Assembly (NCBI GenBank): GCA_900543875.1
Contig: UQSV01000028.1
Location: forward strand, 1 to 23,285
DNA from: an uncultured Coriobacteriaceae bacterium
Lineage (GTDB): Bacteria > Actinomycetota > Coriobacteriia > Coriobacteriales > Atopobiaceae
Direction of reading: 5' to 3'
Length of the DNA: 23,285 bases
In this document: positions 1 to 7,511 of the stretch, piece by piece
Layout: each line of letters opens with the position of its first letter
Numbering within the stretch: position 1 is the first letter of the stretch
The notes under the pieces: generated by a model
Told to the model about the DNA's origin: nothing
The model's input: the letters and a program-made list of their open reading frames with translations, nothing else
Database searches by the model: none
Translations under genes and position numbers: made by a program

Positions 1-2
1 CC

Positions 3-1559
3 CACTCGGGCGCCCGTCCCGCGAACGGTCCCCGCGGCTACCGCCAGGGCCCGGCCCAGCGCCTCGAGTACGGCGAGTCCGAGCGCTGCGGCCGCGGCAC
101 CACGATTCCCGACGACCGCCCACCGCGCCGCAGGCCCCGCCAGCAGCGCCCGCTTGGCTGGTCACAGCATAACGTCCCGCAGTTCCGTGACACCTCGGCA
201 AAGAACGGCGGCTGGCGCTTCCGCACGCTCTCGAGCGCGCCGGCCCAGCGCATCCCGCCCCTCGCATTTGCCGCGGCCGGCATCGTGCTGCTCGTGGTGC
301 TCGTCGTCTTCGTCGTGCGCGGCATCTCGGGCTGCGTGTCGTCGCAGGTGACGCCCGCCGCGGAGGCGTCCACCACCACCGAGGCCGCCGCGGATGCCGC
401 CGCTACGACCGTCGCGGCCACAGCCACCGACCCCAACGCCCCCGCCACCAAGGTGCTTGCCTGCAGCAAAACCGCAAGCGGCATGGGCCGCATGAGCTTC
501 TCGGCCGTGGGCGACAACCTCATGAACGAGAACCTGCTTACCCTGACAGATGGCTGGGCGGGCTCCGTCGGCGACGGCACCTATGACTTCTCGCCCTTCT
601 ATGCCGAGGTCGCGCCCGTGGTGCAGAGCCAGTACGACGTCTCGTTCATCAACCAGGAGACGACCCTGGGCGGCTCCGACCGCTACGACTACATGGGCTA
701 CCCCAGCTACAACACGCCCGACTCGCTGGCAGACGCCGTGGCGGACGCCGGCTGGCGCATCGTGAACACTAACAGCAACCACACCTATGACACCTGGACG
801 CCCTCGATCGAGCACGCCCAGCAGGTGTGGGACGCCAAGACCGGGCTCGTGACCATTGGCAGCTACGCCAGCGAGGCCGACCGCGACACCGTGCGCGTCG
901 TCGAGTGCAACGGCATCAGGCTCGCGGCCCTCTCGTACTGCTATGGCCAGAACGGCTACGAGCAGAGCGACCTGCCCAACGACTACTACGCCGTGCCCTA
1001 CGACGAGACCAAGATGCGCTCCGACGTCGAGCGTGCCCGCCAGGTGGCAGACGTCGTGCTTGTCTACATGCACTGGGGCGAGGAGTACACCAACGGTGCG
1101 AGCGACGAGCAGAGGGCCATCGCCCAGGTGTGCGCCGACATCGGCGTCGACGTCGTCATTGGCAGCCACGTGCACGTGATCCAGCCGGTTGAGTGGGTGA
1201 GCCGCTCGGGCGGCGGCAAGATGCTGTGCGCCTATGGCCTGGGCGACTTTGTCTCGGGCTACCAGAACAGCCCTAACTGCATCCTCAGCGGCATGCTGAG
1301 CTGCGACTTCGTTCGCGTGGGCGAGGGCGCGCAGGATGGCGAGGACGTGGGCCCCGGCGGCATCGCGGTGCGCAACGTCGTGTGGCACCCGCTCGTGGAG
1401 CACATGGTGGGCAACACCGACGTCGTGCGCTTCGTGAAGGGCTACACGGCCGACGACGCCAACGCCAACGAACTGCTGAGCAGCGTGGGCGACCCCACGA
1501 CCTGGCCGCTCGAGAAGACCCGCGAGGTCATTGGCGACGCCATCACCATCGACGCCTAG
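3..1559 (+). CDS. CapA-family metallophosphatase, membrane-anchored (5' partial)
   Basis: The reading frame is open from the first bases of the window, so the true start lies upstream; the GTG at 285 sits inside the membrane segment and is not a credible start. The visible part begins with a basic, Pro/Gly/Arg-rich cytoplasmic stretch (about 80 residues), then one hydrophobic helix (about 255-315), a Cys, an Ala/Thr-rich linker, and the catalytic domain. The domain shows hallmarks of the CapA/PGA_cap calcineurin-like fold: SAVGDNLMNE near 496, FINQETTLGG near 646, NSNHTYD near 772, MHWGEEY near 1069 and GSHVHVIQP at 1161-1187. CapA proteins are linked to poly-gamma-glutamate or other surface polymers. 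No capB/capC is seen here, so the substrate is unknown. The fold is clear; the exact role is not. Confidence 0.85.
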   Translation, partial: HSGARPANGPRGYRQGPAQRLEYGESERCGRGTTIPDDRPPRRRPRQQRPLGWSQHNVPQFRDTSAKNGGWRFRTLSSAPAQRIPPLAFAAAGIVLLVVLVVFVVRGISGCVSSQVTPAAEASTTTEAAADAAATTVAATATDPNAPATKVLACSKTASGMGRMSFSAVGDNLMNENLLTLTDGWAGSVGDGTYDFSPFYAEVAPVVQSQYDVSFINQETTLGGSDRYDYMGYPSYNTPDSLADAVADAGWRIVNTNSNHTYDTWTPSIEHAQQVWDAKTGLVTIGSYASEADRDTVRVVECNGIRLAALSYCYGQNGYEQSDLPNDYYAVPYDETKMRSDVERARQVADVVLVYMHWGEEYTNGASDEQRAIAQVCADIGVDVVIGSHVHVIQPVEWVSRSGGGKMLCAYGLGDFVSGYQNSPNCILSGMLSCDFVRVGEGAQDGEDVGPGGIAVRNVVWHPLVEHMVGNTDVVRFVKGYTADDANANELLSSVGDPTTWPLEKTREVIGDAITIDA

Positions 1560-1643
1560 CGCGTCGTTGCGTGGGACGGCCCTGCACCATCGTCGCCCGC
1601 CTGCGCCTGAGCAGTCCCTCTCCCCCTCAAACTTCCCCTCAAA

Positions 1644-1705
1644 ATCCTAGGAAAATGTCGTTAATCCTGTCCGCTAATAGCGATTAACGACATTTTCCTA
1701 GGAAT
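1644..1705 (+). repeat. 57-bp CCTAGG palindromic repeat, copy 1
   Basis: The core runs 1646-1702. The arms 1645-1666 and 1682-1703 form a perfect 22-bp inverted repeat around a 15-nt loop that contains TCCGCTAA. It lies between two convergent genes. Copies 2 and 3 (11294-11350, 12364-12420) have the same length and the same box offset. No T-tract follows, so it is not an ordinary intrinsic terminator. Confidence 0.85.
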
Positions 1706-1731
1706 CTGCTGCTGGCTGGGAATCTGCTGCT
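1701..1731 (+). repeat. 13-bp direct repeat beside copy 1
   Basis: GGAATCTGCTGCT occurs at 1701-1713 and again at 1719-1731, a period of 18. The first unit starts inside the CCTAGG element's right end. AATCTG is also the right flank of copy 3, so the second unit could be a remnant of element flank duplication (inference). Confidence 0.6.
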
Positions 1732-1792
1732 CCGCTGGGTGCCGAGCCGCCGTGGCGTGCCGCCGCCATGGACCTGCGGCGCGTCGCCGCAT

Positions 1793-1830
1793 AAAAGGGG
1801 CGCCCGCCTTGCATGGGAGAGGCGGGCGCC
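1793..1830 (-). terminator. Intrinsic terminator of the minus-strand MaoC/CoA-transferase operon
   Basis: A perfect 10-bp stem (1799-1808 with 1821-1830, GGCGCCCGCC type) is followed on the minus strand by CCTTTTATG. It lies about 130 nt past the MaoC stop. A further 11-bp perfect hairpin at 1910-1920/1931-1941 lies just after that stop but has no T-tract. The rest of the 404-base gap holds only the repeats listed. Confidence 0.65.
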
Positions 1831-1963
1831 ATCGGGGGCGGCAGATCTTATGTGCGAGACGGACGGCGGCATGGGGCCAAATGGCGAGTGACGCCGCCTG
1901 GTGCGGGGCGCTGCCCGGGGAGTGGCGGCGCCCCGGGCAGCCTCGCGGTCGCGGAGGCGGCGT

Positions 1964-2413
1964 CTAGGCGTCGCGCTTCTGGCACATGAGCAGGTGGTCG
2001 GCGACCATGACGGTCTCGCCGCGCTGGTTGAGCACCTCGAGGTGCTCGGTCACGATGCCCATGTTGGCGCGCTTCTTGTGGTCCTTCTTGTCGGAGATGG
2101 TCACCACGGTGTGAATCGTGTCGCCAATGAAGACCGGCTTGATGAAGCGCAGGTGGTCGTAGCCATAGGAGAAGGCCACGGGGTTGATGAACGAGGCGGT
2201 GAGGCCAACGCCCACGCTGAAGGTCAGCGTGCCGTGGGCGATGCGCTGGCCAAACTCGGTGTTCTTGCAGAACTCGGCGTCGATGTGGTGGGGGAAGAAG
2301 TCGCCCGTCTGGCCGGCGTGGATCACGATGTCGGCCTCGGTGATGGTCTTGGCGCCCGTGGTGCGGGAGTCGCCGAGCTGGTAGTCCTCGAAGTAGCAGG
2401 CCTTCTCGTCCAT
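1964..2413 (-). CDS. MaoC-family (R)-specific enoyl-CoA hydratase / 3-hydroxyacyl-CoA dehydratase
   Basis: This is a 149-residue single hot-dog protein. The start at 2413 is chosen because AAAGGA lies just upstream on the minus strand; the frame is open further up but without a ribosome site. The MaoC active-site pattern is present: GQTGDFFPHHID places the catalytic Asp at about 38 and His at about 43, followed by the conserved FGQRIAHG. Family members reversibly dehydrate 3-hydroxyacyl-CoA thioesters, including small branched or dicarboxylic ones such as mesaconyl-CoA. It is the last gene of the minus operon after two CoA-transferases, so its substrate is probably the CoA ester they make (inference). 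The usual second-position Asn of the GDxNP motif is Phe here, a variation in the substrate pocket. Confidence 0.88.
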   Translation of the reverse strand: MDEKACYFEDYQLGDSRTTGAKTITEADIVIHAGQTGDFFPHHIDAEFCKNTEFGQRIAHGTLTFSVGVGLTASFINPVAFSYGYDHLRFIKPVFIGDTIHTVVTISDKKDHKKRANMGIVTEHLEVLNQRGETVMVADHLLMCQKRDA

Positions 2414-2552
2414 GATGTGTCCTTTCGTCTGAAGCGGCGCTGTCGCCGTTGGTTGCCTGTGTGGGTAAAGCTGGCGGAGCAAGACGTGCGGGTGGAGCAG
2501 ATGCCGCGGGATGTGCGCGGCGCGCGCGAGAAGAGCGGGAGACAGGTGCGCC

Positions 2553-3683
2553 CTAGGCCTCGAGCAGGGCGTTGTCCTGGCCCACCGTGGGCGCGGCGGG
2601 GCCGCCGTGCGGGCGCTCGCCGTCGATGACGATGGGGCAGCACGTGGTCTGCACGCGGGTGCCGTTGGCGCGGCTGACCTCCTGGGTCATGTGCAGGCTC
2701 TTGAACGCCTCGGTGCCCATGAGCTTGTCCCAGGTGTAGACGTCGGCGCACCAGACATCGGCCGGCTCGAGGACCGAGAGCCAGTGGTCGGTCGTCTGGT
2801 GGCTAAGGTGCTCGGCCACGATGGCCTTGATCTCGTCGCGCTTCGTGTGCCAGGTCTCGGAGTCGGTGTAGGCCTGCAGGGCTTCGCAGCCAACGAGCTC
2901 GCCCAGGCGGGGGATGGGGATCATCGCGAGCGCCAGGTAGCTGTCGGCGGTGGCGTAGATGCCGTAGGGCGCGTCGATGAAGGCGTTGGCGTTGTTGATG
3001 GCACTGCGTTCGGGGGCCTTGTGGCCGTCGTTGAGGTAGGTGGTGAAGACCTCGAACTGGGCGTCGAGCAGCGAGCGCATGAGGTCGACCTCGACGTGCG
3101 CGCCCTGACCCGTGCGCTTGGCGCGCAGGATGCCCGCGAGCAGGCCCTGGGCCAGGTGCTGGCCGGCGAACAGATCGCCGATGGAGAGGCCCATGGGCAT
3201 GGGCGGCTGGTTGGCGTTGCCGTTGAGGAAGCAGATGCCCGAGAGCGATTGGGCCAGCAGGTCCTGGCCGGGACGGCCCACCCAGGGGCCCTTCTTGCCG
3301 TAGCCGGTGATCTCGCCGTAGACAATCGCGGGGTTGAGCTCGCGAACCGTCTCGTAGTCGACGCCCAGGCGCTCGGCCACGCCGGGTCGGTAGTTCACGA
3401 CCATGACGTCTGCCTCGCGAACAAGGCGCTCGAGTGCGGGGCGGCTCGCCGGGTCCTTGAGGTCGAGCGTGACGCTGCTCTTGTTGCGGTTGATGGCGTG
3501 GAACAGCGACGAGTCGCCGTCGATGTCGCAGTTGGAGATGTAGAGCGTGCGGCAGATGTCGCCGGTGCCGGGGCGCTCCACCTTGATCACGCGGGCGCCC
3601 AGGTCTGCGAGGCGCAGCGTCGCCGAGGGGGCGGAGAGGAACTGGCTCAGGTCGAGCACGGTGATGCCTTCGAGTGGCTTCAT
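2553..3683 (-). CDS. Class III CoA-transferase (CaiB/BaiF family), second of tandem pair
   Basis: The 376-residue protein starts MKPLEGITVLDLSQ, the normal N-terminus of the formyl-CoA transferase/CaiB family. The catalytic Asp that forms the acyl-aspartyl anhydride is seen at residue 170 (MGLSIGD), matching Asp169 of oxalate-family enzymes; RVIKVERPGTGD (31-42) and GQDLLAQSLSG (139-149) are further family signatures. The start codon lies one base after the stop of the upstream paralogue, with GGAGG inside that gene's end, so translation is coupled. The length is somewhat shorter than the 400-430 common in the family, with a trimmed C-terminus. The two neighbours share most motifs and both retain the Asp. 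They could be a heteromeric enzyme like BbsEF or SmtAB (inference). The acid it activates is unknown. Confidence 0.9.
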   Translation of the reverse strand: MKPLEGITVLDLSQFLSAPSATLRLADLGARVIKVERPGTGDICRTLYISNCDIDGDSSLFHAINRNKSSVTLDLKDPASRPALERLVREADVMVVNYRPGVAERLGVDYETVRELNPAIVYGEITGYGKKGPWVGRPGQDLLAQSLSGICFLNGNANQPPMPMGLSIGDLFAGQHLAQGLLAGILRAKRTGQGAHVEVDLMRSLLDAQFEVFTTYLNDGHKAPERSAINNANAFIDAPYGIYATADSYLALAMIPIPRLGELVGCEALQAYTDSETWHTKRDEIKAIVAEHLSHQTTDHWLSVLEPADVWCADVYTWDKLMGTEAFKSLHMTQEVSRANGTRVQTTCCPIVIDGERPHGGPAAPTVGQDNALLEA

Positions 3684-3684
3684 A

Positions 3685-4845
3685 CTACTCAGCCTCCTTC
3701 TCGTCGAGGTGGAACTCGCGGATGATGCGGTCGGTGTCCTCGCCCAGGCGCGGGGCGCTCTTGGAGGCGCCCAGGTCCTCGCCGGCGAAGGTGATGGGGC
3801 AGCGCGTGGTGAAGACGTGTTCGCCCTCGACGCGGCTCACGTCCTGAACAAAGTCGAGCGCGGCGAATGCGTCGGAGGCCACGAGCTTCTCCCAGGTGTA
3901 GACGTCGGAGCACCAGTAGTCGCGCTCCCGTAGAAGGCCCAGCCAGTGCTCGGTGGCGTTGGTCTGGAGCACGTCCTGGATCTTGCGCTTGATCTCGTCG
4001 CGGCGGTCGAACCAGTCGGCCTGGTTGGTGTAGGCGGCGACCTCTTCAGACCCGATGATCTGACCCAGCTCGGGCACCGAGCCCATGGCGAGCGCGATGT
4101 AGCCGTCGCTCGTCTCGTAGATGCCGTAGGGCGCGGAGAGGTAGGCGTGGGCGTTGTTGAAGGCGCTGCGCTGCGGGGCCTTGTGGCCGTCGTTGAGGTA
4201 GGTGGTGATGACCTCGAACTGCAGGTCGAGCACGCTCGCGAGCAGGCTCACCTCAACGTGGCCACCAACGCCGGTGGTCTCGCGGCGGATGAGGCAGGAG
4301 AGGATGCCCTCGGCGGCGTGGACGCCTGTGTAGGAGTCTGCGAGTGACAGGGCAAAGGGCATGGGCGGCTGGTCGGCGTTGCCGTTGAGCCAGGCGAGGC
4401 CCGACAGCGACTGGACGAGCAGGTCCTGGCCGGGCTTGGCAGCCCAGGGGCTTAGCGCGCCGTAGCCCGAGATGCTTGCGTAGACCAGGCGCGGGTTGAG
4501 CTCGTGCACCTGCTCCCAGCCCAGGCCCATCTTGTTCATGACGCCGGGGCGGAAGCTCTCGATGAGCACGTCGGCCTGGGCGATGAGGCGCTTGGCCACG
4601 CTAAGGCCCTCGGGGCTCTTGGTGTTGAGCGCGATGCTCTCCTTGTTGCGGTTGATCGTGTGGAAGTTGAGGCCGTCACCGTCTGCCATGCAGCCCTCGA
4701 GCACGAGGTGGCGCGAGCCGTCGCCCACGCCGGGGCGCTCGATCTTGATGACGCGGGCGCCCAGGTCGGCGAGGCGCAGGGCCGCGGAGGGCCCGGCGAG
4801 GTACTGGCAGAAGTCAAGGACGAGGATTCCCTCGAGAGGTTTCAT
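3685..4845 (-). CDS. Class III CoA-transferase (CaiB/BaiF family), first of tandem pair
   Basis: The 386-residue protein is a close paralogue of its downstream neighbour: the same MKPLEGI start, RVIKIERPGVGD (31-42), GQDLLVQSLSGL (139-150), and the catalytic Asp at residue 170 (FALSLAD). Class III enzymes move CoA from a donor thioester to a carboxylic acid through an aspartyl anhydride and usually work as interlocked dimers in the cytoplasm. It begins 15 nt after the solute-binding-like gene and ends 1 nt before the next CoA-transferase. Tight spacing and tandem duplication point to co-production in fixed ratio. Substrate cannot be read from sequence; a sugar acid from the divergent catabolic genes is one possibility. 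Confidence 0.9.
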   Translation of the reverse strand: MKPLEGILVLDFCQYLAGPSAALRLADLGARVIKIERPGVGDGSRHLVLEGCMADGDGLNFHTINRNKESIALNTKSPEGLSVAKRLIAQADVLIESFRPGVMNKMGLGWEQVHELNPRLVYASISGYGALSPWAAKPGQDLLVQSLSGLAWLNGNADQPPMPFALSLADSYTGVHAAEGILSCLIRRETTGVGGHVEVSLLASVLDLQFEVITTYLNDGHKAPQRSAFNNAHAYLSAPYGIYETSDGYIALAMGSVPELGQIIGSEEVAAYTNQADWFDRRDEIKRKIQDVLQTNATEHWLGLLRERDYWCSDVYTWEKLVASDAFAALDFVQDVSRVEGEHVFTTRCPITFAGEDLGASKSAPRLGEDTDRIIREFHLDEKEAE

Positions 4846-4860
4846 GGTGTCACGCTCCCC

Positions 4861-6006
4861 TTATGCCTTGGCGCGCGAGGCGACGTAGAGCTCGTCGAGC
4901 TTGGTGAGCGTCTCCTCGGCCGCCTGGCCTCCCTGCACGAACTCGTGCAGGATCGGGCCGGCGCTGTCCTGGAAGTAGAGGTAGCCGCTGTAGCGTGGGC
5001 GCAGGTAGGCGGCGTCGAGCGAGTCGAGGGTGTCGGCGAAGAAGCCCAGCGTGGTGCGGTTGCACTCCTCGTCGAGCCAGGCGGCGCGGTGGCCCGGCTG
5101 GCCGCCGCAGTCCGTGTAGAGCGTGCGCTGCACCTCGGGCGAGAGGGCGTACTGAGCAAACGCCAGGGCCTCGTCGGCGTGCTGGGTGCCCGCCGAGATG
5201 GCGAGGCCCGTGCCGCCGAGGACGCCCTGCAGGATGCCACCGTCGTGGTAGGTCGCGACGTTCGTGGCCTTGACGGGATGGGCGGCGTAGCCTCGGCGCG
5301 AGTAGTTGACGTAGCCGTAGACCCACGGACAGTAGACGGCCGTGTCGCTTGCGCACAGCTCCTCGGCAAGGCCGATGGGGTTGAGCGAGAAGACCTGCTC
5401 GGGGCACAGGCTCGCCAGGTGGCGCATGTCTTCGAGGACCATGAGGCCGGTCTTGGCGTCGACGACGTGGTCGGGGTCGGCCTCGTTAAAGAGGGCGCCG
5501 CCGGCCGTGGCGCACATGCCGTAGAAGTCCATGAGCAGGTAGGTGGGCGTGGCGGCGTAGAGCACCTTGCCCGTGGCGGCGAGCTCGAGCACCTCGTCAA
5601 AGGTGCGGGGCAGCTCGTCGGCGGCGATCTTGTCGGGACGTGACAGGGCGATGGGCGAGGCGGCGTCGATGGGAAGGGCGCTCTGGAAGCCGTCGAAGTT
5701 GTAGCTCATGAACGACTTGCCCACCGAGTTGGCGCGCTGGTCTGCCATGAAGTCCGCCGGCAGGTGCTCGGCGAGGTTCAGCAGCACGTTGTGCTTGGCC
5801 GCAAAGCCCGCCCAGGGGTGGTCGATGATGAGGAAATCGTAGCTGCGTGCCAGCTCCTCGATGGGCTTGCTCTCGAACTCGGAGAGCGAGCGCTTCTCCC
5901 ACACGATGTCGGTGCCGGGGTTGAGCTCGCTGAAGCGCTGGGTCACGCCAACGATGGACGTGAGACCGCGGCTGTGGTTCCAGGTGATGCCTCTCAGTGT
6001 TGCCAT
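4861..6006 (-). CDS. Extracellular-solute-binding-protein-like protein lacking a signal peptide
   Basis: The 381-residue sequence resembles family 1 (sugar-type) ABC substrate-binding proteins: an N-terminal lobe with FSELNPGTDIVWEKRSLSEFE, a GGTGLAISAGTQHADEALAFAQYALSPEVQ segment (quoted in part: LAISAGTQHADEALAFAQY) typical of the C-terminal lobe, and a Trp/Tyr-rich pocket region. It begins MATLRGITWNHSRG with no hydrophobic stretch or lipobox, and no in-frame upstream start would add one before the control region. No ABC permease or ATPase is nearby. It is the first gene of the operon with two CoA-transferases and a MaoC hydratase. It therefore probably acts in the cytoplasm as a ligand-binding or sequestering protein (inference). 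The fold assignment is good; the function is open. Confidence 0.75.
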   Translation of the reverse strand: MATLRGITWNHSRGLTSIVGVTQRFSELNPGTDIVWEKRSLSEFESKPIEELARSYDFLIIDHPWAGFAAKHNVLLNLAEHLPADFMADQRANSVGKSFMSYNFDGFQSALPIDAASPIALSRPDKIAADELPRTFDEVLELAATGKVLYAATPTYLLMDFYGMCATAGGALFNEADPDHVVDAKTGLMVLEDMRHLASLCPEQVFSLNPIGLAEELCASDTAVYCPWVYGYVNYSRRGYAAHPVKATNVATYHDGGILQGVLGGTGLAISAGTQHADEALAFAQYALSPEVQRTLYTDCGGQPGHRAAWLDEECNRTTLGFFADTLDSLDAAYLRPRYSGYLYFQDSAGPILHEFVQGGQAAEETLTKLDELYVASRAKA

Positions 6007-6086
6007 GTCTTCTCCCTAGAAGAGGGCGAGTGCTTTGGGGCGCGTCACTACATATATGAAAGCGTGTTGCGCTGACGAAAGTGTAA

Positions 6087-6099
6087 TTGGTAGTACCAA
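6087..6099. promoter_or_regulatory. Palindromic operator site 1
   Basis: TTGGTAGTACCAA is a perfect 13-bp palindrome with a central G. It follows the TGGT-n-ACCA style of FadR-subfamily GntR operators. Its centre lies 43 bp from site 2, about four helical turns, so both face the same side of the DNA. It is about 80 bp upstream of the minus-strand operon. Confidence 0.8.
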
Positions 6100-6128
6100 A
6101 GTTGTCTAGCGCGAGGGCGAAATAGCCA

Positions 6129-6143
6129 ATTGGTAGTACCAAT
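6129..6143. promoter_or_regulatory. Palindromic operator site 2
   Basis: ATTGGTAGTACCAAT repeats site 1 exactly over its 13-bp core (6130-6142) and extends the palindrome by one base on each side. It sits between the two divergent transcription units. Confidence 0.8.
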
Positions 6144-6207
6144 ATTCCGCTTGCACCCAAAAATCGACCGTTCGCCTTGCTGGAAAGGTCTGAATTCGCC
6201 CCGATGG

Positions 6208-6236
6208 TTGCAAAAGCGCACAGAGCAAACAATTAT
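6208..6236 (+). promoter_or_regulatory. Candidate promoter of the RhaT-led operon
   Basis: TTGCAA (6208-6213) and AATTAT (6231-6236) are separated by 17 bp. Operator site 3 overlaps the end of the -10 box and the predicted start point, which would suit repression. The untranslated leader would be about 100 nt. Read by eye only. The minus-strand promoter in this region could not be resolved. Confidence 0.4.
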
Positions 6237-6248
6237 TGGTGCTACCAG
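6236..6248. promoter_or_regulatory. Palindromic operator site 3 (variant)
   Basis: TTGGTGCTACCAG matches sites 1 and 2 at 11 of 13 positions. Its centre is 106 bp from site 2, close to ten helical turns. It overlaps the candidate plus-strand promoter. Confidence 0.65.
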
Positions 6249-6344
6249 AAGCGCCTACGGCATCCGCGGGCCCGGCAATCTGGCGAACCACCGCACCATT
6301 CGATTTCCCCTAATCGTCTACTGACAAAGACAAGGAGCAAAGAG

Positions 6345-7367
6345 ATGGCAGTTGCAGGTTTTGGCGTTCTCTTGCTTGCGACCCTGTTCCAGGGCAGCTT
6401 TGGCATTTGCTTTAAGAAGTACCAACCGTTCTCGTGGGAGGCCTTCTGGGCGCTCTTCTCGATCATCGGCGTTCTGCTGATGCCGCACATCTGGGCCTTC
6501 ATCGGCATCGGCGGCGACTACTTCTCCTACCTCACCCAGACCCCGACGCCCATGCTCATCGGCGGCGCCTTGGCCGGCTTCTTCTGGGGCATCAGCTCCA
6601 TCTGGTACAGCCGCGCCATTGACTACATCGGCGTCTCGCTGGTCACGGGCATCAACCTGGGCCTCTCCAACCTTCTGGGCAGCCTCGTTCCCATGGCGAT
6701 CCTGGGCACCTGGCCCTCGCCGAGCGTCCTCGCCCTCATCCTCGCCGGCCAGGCCGTTCTTCTCGTGGGCGTCATCGTTCTTTCCAAGGCTGGCTTCATG
6801 AAGCGCGCCGAGCAGGGCGAGACCGAGGAGTCCGGCGCCGGTGACGGCAAGAAGTCCCTGTTCATGGTCGGCTTCATCATGGCCCTCGCCTCTGGCGCCG
6901 GCTCCGCCGCGATCAACATCGGCGCCACCGCCTCCGGCACTCCCGTCAACATCGCCGTCGAGGCTGGCGTTGAACCGATGATGGCCTCCCTGCTCCAGTG
7001 GTGCGTCGTCTTCGCCGGCGGCTTCGTCGCCAACTTCTTCTACGCCCTGTACAAGCTCGTCAAGAACCACACTTTCTCCGACTACACCAAGCCTGGCTGC
7101 GGCAAGGCCTACGGCAAGGTTCTGCTGACCTCCTTCGTGTGGTTCGCCGCCCTCGGCGTCTACGGATTCGCCACGTCGCTGCTCGGCGACCTCGGCCCGG
7201 CCGTCGGTTGGGTCATGTTCAACGGCCTCGCCCTCATCGTGGCCAACGCCTGGGGCTTCAAGGACGGTGAGTGGAAGGGCTTTGAGAAGCCCAAGAAGGT
7301 CGCCCTCATCGGCAACGCCGTCATCATCGTCGCCCTCGTCATCCTGGGCATCTCTAACGGCATGTAA
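6345..7367 (+). CDS. RhaT-family L-rhamnose-type sugar:proton symporter
   Basis: The 340-residue membrane protein has about ten hydrophobic segments and matches the RhaT family in length (E. coli RhaT 344) and layout: FGVLLLATLFQGSFGICFKK at the N-terminus, FFWGISSIWYSRAIDYIGVS in the middle and repeated small-residue helices. The start at 6345 is fixed by AGGAG seven bases upstream; the frame stays open further up but crosses the promoter and operators. RhaT proteins import L-rhamnose, and sometimes L-lyxose or L-mannose, with protons. It is the first gene of the plus-strand catabolic unit and is probably controlled from the three palindromes in front of it. The sugar could be rhamnose, fucose or another deoxysugar; I leave the symbol blank for that reason. 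Confidence 0.85.
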   Translation: MAVAGFGVLLLATLFQGSFGICFKKYQPFSWEAFWALFSIIGVLLMPHIWAFIGIGGDYFSYLTQTPTPMLIGGALAGFFWGISSIWYSRAIDYIGVSLVTGINLGLSNLLGSLVPMAILGTWPSPSVLALILAGQAVLLVGVIVLSKAGFMKRAEQGETEESGAGDGKKSLFMVGFIMALASGAGSAAINIGATASGTPVNIAVEAGVEPMMASLLQWCVVFAGGFVANFFYALYKLVKNHTFSDYTKPGCGKAYGKVLLTSFVWFAALGVYGFATSLLGDLGPAVGWVMFNGLALIVANAWGFKDGEWKGFEKPKKVALIGNAVIIVALVILGISNGM

Positions 7368-7375
7368 GCCGCCCG

Positions 7376-7406
7376 CCGCGCGGGCTGCCCCCTTCAGCCC
7401 GCGCGG
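7376..7406 (+). terminator. GC-rich intercistronic hairpin
   Basis: A perfect 12-bp stem (7376-7387 with 7395-7406) follows the transporter stop by 8 nt; TCCCTTCT comes next. With no clean T-tract it may be a partial terminator or an mRNA stabiliser. Similar hairpins follow the next genes. Confidence 0.5.
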
Positions 7407-7511
7407 TCCCTTCTCACAAGTATCAAAGCTCTAGCTTGTACTGCGCCAACTAGCTTTCTCCATCACATGTACGGGCGACGCGTCGCCCTCACAAGCAAAG
7501 GAGTTCCAACC

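Noticed and set aside
162..1403. 413-codon open frame on the minus strand
   Set aside because: It is the antisense of the CapA domain; composition (Ala/Val/Gly/His-rich, no motifs) is typical of a high-GC shadow frame.
1644..1705. Reading copy 1 of the CCTAGG repeat as a simple bidirectional terminator
   Set aside because: No T-tract on either strand, and copy 3 lies between divergent genes where no terminator is needed.
2511..3725. 404-codon open frame on the plus strand over the CoA-transferase
   Set aside because: Low-complexity Val/Gly/Ala translation with no family motifs, opposite a gene with catalytic residues in place.
7416..7439. ACAAG...CTTGT and AAGCT/AGCTT palindromes before the oxidoreductase gene
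   Set aside because: Short, imperfect and unlike the TTGGTA operators; no second copy seen, so not called a regulatory site.
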